Source of the DNA: Antilocapra americana
Taxonomy: Eukaryota > Chordata > Mammalia > Artiodactyla > Antilocapridae
Assembly: GCA_007570785.1 (NCBI GenBank)
Contig: ML660213.1
Location: 1,053,181 to 1,117,180 of the forward strand
Direction of reading: 5' to 3'
DNA: 64,000 bases
Position 1 is the first letter of the stretch. Each line of letters starts with the position of its first letter. A model generated the notes under the pieces. That model was not told the DNA's origin. It worked only from the letters and a program-made list of their open reading frames with translations, and did no database searches. Made by a program: the position numbers and the translations under genes. Below are positions 55,598-64,000 of the stretch, in pieces.

Positions 55598-55812
55598 GAG
55601 CGTGTATGTGTGCTAAGTCCCTTTATTGTGTCTCTGTGTGACTCTATAGACTGTAGCCCACCAGGCCCCTCTGTCCATGGGATTCTCTAGGCAAGAATAC
55701 TGGAGTGGGTTGCTAAGCCCTCCCTCCAGGGGATCTTTCCAACCCAGGGATCAAACCCCCATCTCTTATGCCTCCTGCATTAGCAGCCGAGTTCTTTACC
55801 ACTTAGGAACAT
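55598..55812 (-). mobile_element. Bov-tA SINE
   Basis: TGTGCTAAGTCCCTTTATTG, TGTAGCCCACCAGGCCCCTC, GCTAAGCCCTCCCTCCAGGG, AACCCAGGGATCAAACCCCC and a head cut near TTTACCACTTAGGAACATC, right at the LTR. Confidence 0.93.
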
Positions 55813-55813
55813 C

Positions 55814-56319
55814 AAATTGTTAGGGGAACCGCTGACTGAAACCGCCTGCCCTGGCCAGACACCACAGTAATCACTTGCATGAGTTATCTTAAACAGTAGG
55901 TCCTGGTAAGGAACTTAGAACTAACAAGCTACCACCAATTGAAAGAATTCAGCAAAGTTCAAAAGGGAAGAGGAGACACCAGTTCATACATCCTAACAGC
56001 TTCCCAGAATCCTTGCTGGAATCCATCTTGGCTGACCAATGAGCATGCCACCAGACAGACCCAGAATCAGAATAATTGTCTAGAAACAACCTGGAAACTA
56101 ACCTTGACCATAAAACCAGAGACTGTGAGCCACATGGCGGAGCAGTCCTCCTGGGTTCCCTTACCATGCTGCTCTCCACATGGGCACCCCATCTCAATAA
56201 AGGGGCTTCCCTTGAGCTCTTAATTGCCATGTATCTCCTTGGACAATTCATTTCCAGTGTTAAATTTCCAAGGGCCCACTCTTAGGCCCTGGAAGGGCTC
56301 CTCCTTCCTGCAACAAAAT
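55814..56319 (+). mobile_element. Solo LTR of a class I (ERV1-type) endogenous retrovirus
   Basis: 498-base LTR at 55818-56315 starting TGTTAGGGGAACC and ending CCTGCAACA, with TGTT/AACA inverted ends. AAAT at 55814-55817 and 56316-56319 is a 4-bp target duplication, as in gammaretrovirus-like elements. Promoter-like parts sit in order: CCAAT at 56036-56040, ATAAAA at 56110-56115, AATAAA at 56196-56201. No viral genes remain on either side, so the provirus was lost by LTR-LTR recombination. Strand follows the CCAAT, TATA, poly-A order. Confidence 0.87.
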
Positions 56320-56455
56320 CTCTACCTATTGCAAAAAGGAGATATCCCACCTCCCCGGACAATCTCCTCCAGCACACCCTGCCCCCAAGATACGCAAAGG
56401 GAATTTTTATCTAGCATCCCAACACAACATTCAGCATGCCAACATGAAATGATAA

Positions 56456-56507
56456 ATCTTATCATTTATCTTTATCAAAATATCTTATCATTTATCTTTA
56501 TCAAAAT
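56456..56507. repeat. Two identical 26-base tandem units rich in GATA words
   Basis: 56456-56481 equals 56482-56507. Each unit read on the minus strand holds three WGATAA words, giving six in 52 bases, with further TGATAA words on the plus strand beside it (56450 and 56522 area). Lies 140 bases right of the LTR. Confidence 0.9.
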
Positions 56508-57623
56508 AAAATGATACCTCCATGATAAATCTTATAGTAACAAAACAAACATTATAGTAGCAAAACAACATTGGAACTTTTGTTTTGCCAAACAAAAGTT
56601 CAAAACATTCACAGTAAGAGTAATCCATTCTGGAGAAACAGAGTTGAAATGTAGATGCCCCAGGGAAAGAAAAATGTCACAAATTGAATGCACATTGGAA
56701 AGAGACATCCCTCCCTGAACAACATTAAAGGGGAAAGACTGTCATGCACCAGACATGGGAAAGATGTCCTGATGGGGTAAAGAGGGGAGTGCGCTGCTGG
56801 AGCATATGGTAATAAAGGACAAGATGCTAGAACACAAAGGAGTAGAATGACTGACCCACATGTCATAAGAGATGACACACTGGAGGGAAGAGAGGACTTC
56901 TCAGAGAAGTTAGTAGCTAAAATATGGAATGCATTACTATTACTGAGACAGATGTCGCCTTGTGGATAGCTCTTCTGAGTCAGTTTACCAGGCTTCTTTC
57001 ATTTCCTTTCACATTGAGGGGTGGGGCCGAGGAATTAAAAGGAAGCCTCCTGAGATCTTCCAGTCTCCCCGGCATTCCCCTTGCTTTTACCGAACGTGTT
57101 TAATAATTCAACACAATGAGTTTTCCAAATCTGCTAAGAATAGCAGAATAATTTTTATTCCAAGAAGCGATAAACAAAGCCAGAAATATGAAAGTCTCCA
57201 AGCAAGTTTAGGAATGCACAAGCAAAAGAATTTTTCTCCAATAATTGTTACTATGAAACACCGGCTATCTTGGCTTTAAGATATTGCTGAACTGTCTATT
57301 TCTTCATCCATCTTATGCACTAATGTTCACTGAACATTAGATGCATTTTTTCAGTATGTAAAACATTTTTCAGTTAGTAAAAATCTCCTTTATATAACTT
57401 TATTCTTAGAAGGTGTTTGGGATCAGATCTACTGTGAAGGGAGAACAAAAAATGAAATACCACACTGACTATGGTTCCAAGGTACCCCCAAACCATCAAA
57501 ATTCTAAAACACAAATTATTTTCAAAAATTATTAATCTGCAAAATAACACAAGTCTGCCTGGTAAAATGCTTCAAAGAACATTTTAAACTCAACTTTCAA
57601 AGCTGGAGAGAAATTGCCGCTGA
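56508..57623. other. 1.1 kb unique stretch, no gene recognised
   Basis: Near 56525-56600 CAAAACAAACATTATAGTAG and CAAAACAACATTGG partly repeat, and AACTTTTGTTTTGCCAAACAAAAGTT forms a short palindrome (56575-56602). Otherwise unique. Confidence 0.45.
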
Positions 57624-58093
57624 TATTCTGAGCTTTTTATTTATTTTTTTTTTATTAGTTTTGCCATACAATGACATGATATAGCCATGGGTTTACATAT
57701 GCTCCCCCTCCAGAACCCCCCTCCCTCCCTCCTCCCTCCCCCCTCCCCCCGGGAAATCTCGATGCACCAGCCCCGAGCATCAATCCTGGGTTGGCGATTG
57801 ATTACACATATGATAATTAACATGTTTCAATGCCATTTTCCCATATCATCCCACCCTTGCCCTCATCTATAGAGTCCACTAGTCTGTTCTATACATCTGC
57901 GTTCCTTTTGCTGTCTCGCATGCTGGGTTCTTGTTACTGTCTTTCTAAATTCCATATATATGCGTTAGTATACTGTATTGTTGTTTTTCCTTCTGGCTTA
58001 CTTCACTCTGGATAATGGGCTCCAGTTCTGTCCACCTGAGTAGAACTGATTCAAATGAATTTTTTTTTAATGCTGAGTATTCTGAGCTTTTTA
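57624..58093 (-). mobile_element. L1 3' end with perfect 16-bp target duplication
   Basis: TATTCTGAGCTTTTTA at 57624-57639 and 58078-58093. The 438-base insert reads in reverse complement from the end of ORF2 (GAATCAGTTCTACTCAGGTG, CATTATCCAGAGTGAAGTAA) through a C-rich block on this strand (57703-57752) to a T-rich tail at the left. Clean, complete junctions. Confidence 0.96.
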
Positions 58094-58198
58094 AAGTCCT
58101 ACCTGAGCCCATTGCTGGAAAGGTTCTATCCACAAACAGTACAGACTTTGAAAGAACTGTTTTGGGAGGTGCTGAGTCAGAGCTTTTAAAGAGAAACA

Positions 58199-58412
58199 GG
58201 GCTTCCCAGGTGGCACAATGGTAAGTAATCTGCCAGTCAACCAGGAGATATAGGTTTGATCCCTGGTCAGGAAAATCCCTTGTAGGAGGGTCTGGCAACT
58301 CACTGCCGTATTCTTGCCTGGAGAATCCCATGGACTGAGGAGCCTGGCAGGCTTTAGTCAATGGGGTCGCAAAGAGTCCAACACAGCTTAGCAACTAAAC
58401 AACAGCAGCAAC
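58199..58412 (+). mobile_element. Bov-tA SINE
   Basis: GGGCTTCCCAGGTGGCACAA, GGTTTGATCCCTGGTCAGGA, TATTCTTGCCTGGAGAATCC, GGGTCGCAAAGAGTCCAACA and an AACAGCAGCAACAAG tail. Confidence 0.95.
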
Positions 58413-58439
58413 AAGAAGTTAGGAGAGGGTTTCATGCTG

Positions 58440-58628
58440 TCTGTGCTTCTTAGTAGTTTTGTGATTACAGGCCAGCTATCTAACATTTAATTTTCTCAGT
58501 TTCATCTTCTGTAACATCAGAATCATAATAGTCTATACACCATTGGCTTTCCTAAGGATTAAATGGATTAAAATTTATACAGTGCTTAGAATAACAGCTG
58601 GTATACACACTTGATATTACTATTATTA
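58440..58628 (+). repeat. MIR SINE, sense
   Basis: TTCTTAGTAGTTTTGTGATT, CTCAGTTTCATCTTCTGTAA, AAGGATTAAATGGATTAAAA and TACAGTGCTTAGAATAACAG in MIR order. Confidence 0.75.
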
Positions 58629-59449
58629 TCACATGACCTACTATAAATATGTCCTCAGCCTGTTGCCCAGATATAGGTGAAACCTGAAAAAATAGAACAT
58701 CTTTTCTTTTAAATTTTTCAAAATATCAAGATACTGTATTTTCTCTATCAAAATAGCGAGGATTAAACAACAATGAAATACTTAATGCTCTTAAAGCAAT
58801 GGGAATGGTTCAGTAAGCTTTTATATTCTCCCTCTGCTGGTGTATAGCTACTTTGCTATTCCCACCTTAGAGTCTAATAAATTACTTTGCCATATTTTCT
58901 TGGAGAAGAGTGGAAGAAAATACACCAAAAGAAAACAGTGGTTACAATTTTGTAGCACGCACTACATGAGCATTATTTTTGCTCATACAAAATTGGCTAG
59001 AATATGTCCCTAAAGCCTGTATGCAAATACTTAAAGCACAAGGTAGACATTTGCAGAATATCATAAGAGGTGTAATAAATCCTCTAAGGATTTGGGTTGG
59101 AAATGTTGCTTCCAATTGAAAGTAACTGCATCAAGTTTCAGGTGATCTTGGCATCTGTGCAAACTGGAATTTAGAGTGTCAGACAATGGATGCAGAAAAA
59201 TCTTTGGTAATACAAGAAAAGCCGCAGATATAAGACAGCACTGGGCATAGTCAGGAAACATCAAGCCACCCAGTTTGTCTGCAAAGTGATATATATGGAC
59301 AGTCTTTTTTACGTCCCAAGTCATAACTGAAAAACCAAAGTCGTGCCACCATGTTATACTGGGGCAGTCGTTTAAAAAAAAAAAATCAAGAGTCAGGCAA
59401 AATTATGTTTAGCTTTTTCTTTTTGAGTAAGGCTTTAAAATCCATGAGA
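58629..59449. other. No gene recognised
   Basis: Unique AT-rich sequence. Confidence 0.4.
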
Positions 59450-59922
59450 TTTCACATAAAAATCCCAATTTCTAGAACATCTGGGACTGACACATACACA
59501 CTGCTGTTGCTGCTGCTGCTAAGTCGCTTCAGTCGTGTCCGACTCTGTGCGACCCCGTAGACGGCAGCCCACCAGGCTCCTCTACCCTGGGATTCTCCAG
59601 GTAAGAACACTGGAGCGGGTTGCCATTTCCTTCTCCAATGCACGCATGCATGCTAAGTCATTTCAGTCATGTCCGACTCTGCACATACACACTACAGGAT
59701 ATAAAATAGGCAGTTTATAAGGACCTACTATATAGCACAGGAAACTCTACTCAGTTCTCTATATGGGAACAAAATCTAAAAAGGAATGGGTATATGTATA
59801 ACTGATTCACTTTACTGTATCGCAGAAAGTAATACAACATTGCAAATCAACCATACACCCAATAAATTTTAAGAAATAAAATTACAAAGTTTCAAATAAA
59901 AATCCCACTTTCTGGAACATCT
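59450..59922 (+). mobile_element. L1 3' end with a 33-base target duplication, holding a Bov-A2
   Basis: 33-base words at 59450-59482 and 59890-59922 differ at three positions. Between them lies an L1 3' UTR (GGGACTGACACATACACACT, then from 59694 ACAGGATATAAAATAGGCAG, AAGGACCTACTATATAGCAC, TTCACTTTACTGTATCGCAG and an A-rich end) interrupted by a Bov-A2. Confidence 0.92.
59491..59693 (-). mobile_element. Bov-A2 SINE inside an L1
   Basis: Body 59503-59681, starting with the tail as (GCT)n at 59503-59520 and reading TTCAGTCGTGTCCGACTCTG, CCACCAGGCTCCTCTACCCT. One monomer is largely deleted, so the copy is shorter than the usual dimer. CACATACACACT flanks it at 59491-59502 and 59682-59693, identical. 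Confidence 0.95.
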
Positions 59923-60062
59923 AGCCTGCATACTGGCAGAAGTGGCTGGGTTCCCTTCGTGAATGTATGTCCTTCCCTGACCCTCACCAGACTCATGGTG
60001 CCTTCACGCTGAGCCCACCTTTAATCTCAGCTCTGCTCTTGACCTTCTCCAGGCGCTGGAGT

Positions 60063-60361
60063 CTGACGTCCACGCTGCTGCTGCTGCTGCTAAGGCGCTT
60101 CAGTCGTGTCCGACTCTGTGCGACCCCATAGACGGCGGCCCACCAGGCTCCGCCATCCCTGGGATTCTCCAGGCAAGAACACTGGAGTGGGCTGCCATTT
60201 CCTTCTCAAACGCGTGACAGTGAAAAGTGAAAGTGAAATCACTCAGTCGTGTCCGACTCTTTGCAACCCCATGGACTGCAGCCCACCAGGTTCCCCCGTC
60301 CCTGGGATTTTCCATGCAAGAGTACTGGAGTGGGGTGCCATTTCCTCTCCCCTGACATCCA
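60063..60361 (-). mobile_element. Bov-A2 SINE, full dimer
   Basis: Body 60073-60351 with (GCT)n tail at 60074-60091, two monomers (GTGTCCGACTCTGTGCGACC and GTGTCCGACTCTTTGCAACC) joined by a GTGAAAAGTGAAAGTGAAAT linker. CTGACGTCCA (60063-60072) and CTGACATCCA (60352-60361) are the target duplication, one change at a CpG. Confidence 0.96.
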
Positions 60362-61079
60362 TAGGAGGACATTAGAAGCCTGATGAATGGAGTCACTGAG
60401 ATATATTTCAAGACTATGCGACCTTTGCCAGTTAAAACAAAGGGGGGGCAGGGATGAGTTCATTAGGTAATTTATCCCAGGGTAGACCACTTCCAAGAGG
60501 AATGGCAGGGCTTCACCACTATGTATGCATCACGTTGAGGGAGGGAAGTGGTTGCTGATTTGTTTTAAAGAATTTTTTTTTCAATTTCCCCCCTTAAATC
60601 AAAACCAGATCAAACATCATTTCTCTCTTCTTCATTCAAACGTGTTTTTTCCTTCCCTTCTTTCAAACGGCATTAAAAAGAAACACAGACTGCTCTTTCT
60701 CACAGACAAATGTTCTGAAGAGTAGAAAACTTTTTAAACGTTTAATGAATATTCATTCCATTAGCTTTGTCCTTTTCCCAGACCATGATGCTAATACTTT
60801 CTGCCATGGATCAGATTAGTATGTTTCTTAATGCTCTCTAATGTCATTAATTTCCTTATGATCTTGAGCTCTTTAAAGAAAGTGTTTTTTTCCATTTTCA
60901 TTTTTAACCAAGATGCTGAGTCTCTCAAAGGAGCTGATCTAGGAGAAATTTCCTCCTGAGATTTTATAGTTTAAAGAATGTAGGGTCTTTTCTGTGTAAA
61001 AGGTTTCCATGAACAAAGGACTGTGAAACACAGGAGATGTTAGATGCCTTGAGAACAGGAGTCTCTACTACATAGTGAG
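60362..61079. other. No gene recognised
   Basis: Unique sequence; T-rich in part. Confidence 0.4.
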
Positions 61080-61300
61080 AGTATTTACTGAACGCTTATA
61101 ATGAGTCAGATCCCCTTCCCTTTGTACTAAACACATATTAACACCTTTCCTCTTCACTGTGATTTCAGCTTCAGAATTTAAAAGGCAGCCACTCTTTTTC
61201 CCTCCACACTGTACAGATGAGGGATTGAGGTGCAGAACAGGAAACAACCTTCTCGACACACGGCCAGCTGGGAGCCAAGCCAGACTTCGAAGGCAGGCTG
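61080..61300 (-). repeat. MIR SINE
   Basis: Reverse-complement MIR: GAGTATTTACTGAACGCTTA, CTAAACACATATTAACACCT, ACTGTACAGATGAGGGATTG, and CACGGCCAGCTGGGAGCCAA. The right end is unusually GC-rich. Confidence 0.7.
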
Positions 61301-61519
61301 GCTCCGGCCGGCCACCTAGACCCACCAGGCCATCTGCCTCCCACCTGTCCTGGCCCAGGTGCCCCAGCATGCAGGACGTGGTCCAAGAGCACTTCTGTTT
61401 CATTATCAAAGGCTCGGCTAGTCACACAGGAAAAACAGAACCTGTGAATGGGTAGCGATCATTGCAGGTGGCAGAAAACATGATAAAACATGGGATGGTA
61501 CCTTCCTATGTGTGGCTTT

Positions 61520-61632
61520 CATTTGCACAGTGTCTTTTTTCTTTCTGGCTGCTCTGTGCAGCACATGCGTGTTAGTTTCCCAAGCAGGGATCGAACCTGC
61601 ATCTCCTGCACTGGACTGCGGGGAAGTCCCGT
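61520..61632 (-). mobile_element. CHR-type SINE, partial
   Basis: TTTTTTCTTTCTGGCTGCTC, TTTCCCAAGCAGGGATCGAA, CCTGCATCTCCTGCACTGGA and TGCGGGGAAGTCCC. Several internal bases deleted relative to the other CHR copies. Confidence 0.82.
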
Positions 61633-63018
61633 TCTAAAACTTTCTTATGCTCATACCCACACCACATATAGGTGTAAAATGTAAGAGATTCTTGTATCAT
61701 AATTCTGTTTTAATTGACTATTCATTCTGTTTTTCAAATTTTGCAATTATAGACAAGTACAGAAAATTATATGATAAAGGTCCAGTTTTCCATCACCCCA
61801 GATTGACTGCTGATAAGGTGTTTTCTTTATCTTTCTTGGTGAAATCAATAAGACGATGAAGATAAAGTTGCAGTGCCCTCTGGGGAACATAGCTCTTTTT
61901 CCCCAGCATGATCTCGTTTTCTTTGATCTAAGATGCTGGTTCACTGCCAAGAATGAATCCTTTTTCAGTCAAAGATGAATCTTCCCTCATAACTCACCTC
62001 CTCCTCCAAGAAACATATAGAAAGATTATCTCTGAAGCTGTTTGCAACTGCCTTTCTAAGGTCAGCTGAAACCCTGAATTGTCTTTAAATATATTGCTTT
62101 ATAATGGCTTCAATTTCTCCTATTATCCATTAGGATAACTTAATAATAATCTGTTTTCAACCTCGCAAATACTCCATCTGTAATATTATTTATAAACCAG
62201 TATCTTTCGAGCCATGTTGCTGAAGACCTTGACATTTTTTCTTATTTTTCTCATAAAATGTTTTTTAGATTTTAAAATAGGTTCCAGAGAAATTCTCCAC
62301 AGAAAGCACAAGAACCAATAAGTGTTCTTTAAGCCTCGCACCAGTCAACAAAATCCTTTCCTGCTATCAGCGGAACTGGCACATCTGTGAAGAGCCAAGT
62401 TTCATCTTCTCATCATCCCCTTTTATATGTTCTGCTTCGGGGAAAAGGCATTTAAAGTATTAATATATAACCTTCATGCTCCCATCCCTCCTTTGTCTTG
62501 TTTCTGAAATGACCAACTGTCCTGTTCCCTCCATACTCCCTTGCATTAGCTTCTAAAACTTTTCCCCTGACTCTGAGTGTCCAGATGCTGCTCTACTTGC
62601 AGGAATAGCATATATTTTCTCTTTGTTGGTGTGCAGGAGATGGTAGTGATACACACTTAATAGCATCAATGAGATCCCTAGAACCAGCAACAATTTCTAC
62701 ATCCTTGAGCTGCCTGGTTATGGACAGACAAATACTAGTACACCTGTGACTGGAAAACATCTCATCGAAAATAGCTTTTCTTTTTTACACAAAACCTATA
62801 TTTCAACTAGTTGCATCATGATTCAGCCTGTGTAAACATCATCACTGTTTATAACCACAGATTCACACATACAAAAAAGAAAAAAACGCACTCTAATTTG
62901 GAGCTATACGTAAAAATAAAGGTTGTGATAACTACCATTCTGTATGGTAAAACATGTCCAACACCTTTCTATACACAACATAATGAAAACATACACACTC
63001 ACATTAGAGGCAGAACTG
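61633..63018. other. 1.4 kb unique stretch, no gene recognised
   Basis: No repeat family named. A short A-run occurs at 62874-62885. Confidence 0.4.
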
Positions 63019-63150
63019 TAGGAGGGAGGTGGGAGGGGGATTCAGGATGGGGGGACACATGTATACCTGCAGCTGATTCATGTTGATGTATGGCAAAAAC
63101 CATCACAATACTGTAATTATTCTCCAATTAAAATAAATGCATTATTTTTT
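63019..63150 (+). mobile_element. L1_BT-type 3' end
   Basis: GTAGGAGGGAGGTGGGAGGG, ATTCAGGATGGGGGGACACA, ATGTTGATGTATGGCAAAAA and CTGTAATTATTCTCCAATTA then an A-rich end. Confidence 0.9.
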
Positions 63151-63705
63151 AGAAAGGTAGAGTTATAAAAATAACCAATATTGCTCTGTAGCTTTTATAC
63201 AAGAATATGATGAATGCATTTCAGAAAATGAAATGAGATTAAACAGTGAAAAGTATCTAGCTATAGGAACCACAGATCTGATCCTAAGGTGCTCAAACAC
63301 ACCCCACTGCAGACTAACAGGTGTTTCTGCGATCACCTCCTGCTCACTATGCTGTGTATCTGGTACGGGAGACTTTTGTCATCATTCCTTATAATCCCTT
63401 AGAGATTCGCCAAAACTGTCACCTGGAAGACAAAGTCCTGCTTCAGGCATATTCAGATGTAAGAGGCACCAAATCAGGTTTTCATATTGGATCCTCACCA
63501 AGGTCAGACACTGTCATTCCTGACCTACTGATCAATTAACTTTTCCGCGAGTTTTTGTGTCATTCTTTTTAACACCCAAAAGGGTGGTAGCTTCCAGTCC
63601 TACCCATGACAAGACTACCACCGGTCTTAAGTTTCAAAAGGAAGAGTAGTTTGCACCACTGATACATTTGCTTCCAAATTCCCCCAGCTCTAGAACAGAG
63701 AGGGA
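63151..63705. other. No feature recognised
   Basis: Unique sequence. Confidence 0.35.
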
Positions 63706-64000
63706 CTGAACTGTGGTGTTGGAGAAGACACTTTAGAGTCCCTTGGACGGCTAGGAGATCCAACCAGTCCATCCTAAAGGAAATCAGTCCTGAATATTCA
63801 CTGGAAGGACTGATGTTGAAGCTAAAACTCTAAAACTTTGGCCACCTGATGCGAAGAGCTAATTCATTTGCAAAGACCCTGATGCCGGGAAAGATTGAGG
63901 GCAAGAGAAGAAGGGGACGACGGAGGATGAGATGGTTGGATGGCATCACTGACTCAAAGAACATGAGTTTGGGTGGACTCTGGGAGTTGGTGATGGACAG
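63706..64000 (+). mobile_element. BovB 3' portion, runs off right edge
   Basis: GAACTGTGGTGTTGGAGAAG, AGGAGATCCAACCAGTCCAT, GACTGATGTTGAAGCTAAAA, GATGGTTGGATGGCATCACT and GGGAGTTGGTGATGGACAG are the C-terminal coding tail in sense orientation. The 3' terminus lies beyond 64000. Confidence 0.94.

Noticed and set aside
56575..56602. Short palindrome as a rho-independent terminator or hairpin RNA
   Set aside because: Bacterial terminators do not apply in this genome, and a single short inverted repeat is expected by chance.
1..64000. Novel multi-gene system, CRISPR array or gene cluster
   Set aside because: No spaced direct-repeat array, operon-like order or intact coding gene was found; the repeated words are all dispersed transposons or simple repeats.

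Overview
This window is nuclear DNA from a ruminant mammal, most likely a pecoran such as a bovid or cervid. The evidence is the repeat content: RTE-type BovB LINEs, tRNA-derived Bov-tA SINEs, Bov-A2 SINEs with a (AGC)n tail, CHR-type tRNA-Glu SINEs of cetartiodactyls, and L1 3' ends of the cattle L1_BT type. Species cannot be fixed by eye. I see no bacterial or organellar genes, no complete protein-coding gene, no recognisable exon of a known gene, no tRNA or rRNA gene, no CRISPR array and no CpG island. The longest open frame outside LINE coding regions is about 200 codons, which is within chance expectation for 64 kb read in six frames. I read the window as a gene desert or a large intron.

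Layout. The left third (1-21 kb) opens with a BovB reverse-transcriptase fragment on the minus strand. It then holds a mariner/Tigger-like remnant, L2 and L1 3' ends, MIRs, MER20 and MER5A hAT remnants, and a BovB fragment embedded in an L1 (15.0-16.6 kb). The middle third (21-42 kb) is dense in Bov-tA copies. It contains two elaborate nests, an L1 carrying two BovB pieces (29.0-30.6 kb) and an L1 carrying a CHR plus a Bov-A2 (33.9-34.5 kb). It also holds an almost end-to-end but internally deleted BovB (38.2-40.5 kb) and a (CA)n tract with an assembly gap (41.1-41.3 kb). The right third (42-64 kb) has a MER1-like element split by a Bov-tA, the longest intact-order BovB (42.8-44.9 kb, minus), an L2 split by a Bov-tA, a 1.7 kb L1_BT 3' piece (52.9-54.6 kb), a solo LTR with a 4-bp target duplication (55.8-56.3 kb), two L1 insertions with clear target duplications, and a BovB 3' end that runs off the window.

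How the parts relate. The LINEs (BovB, L1) supplied the machinery that copied the SINEs. Every coding region seen here is truncated or broken, so no element in the window looks able to move. Order of events can be read from nesting: L2, MIR, MER1, MER5, MER20 and CR1/L3 pieces are oldest; artiodactyl L1 copies come next; BovB, Bov-tA and Bov-A2 landed in them. Repeat family names come from recognising consensus features by eye and not from a database run. Boundaries are generally good to about 5-20 bases, and exact where a target-site duplication is given.
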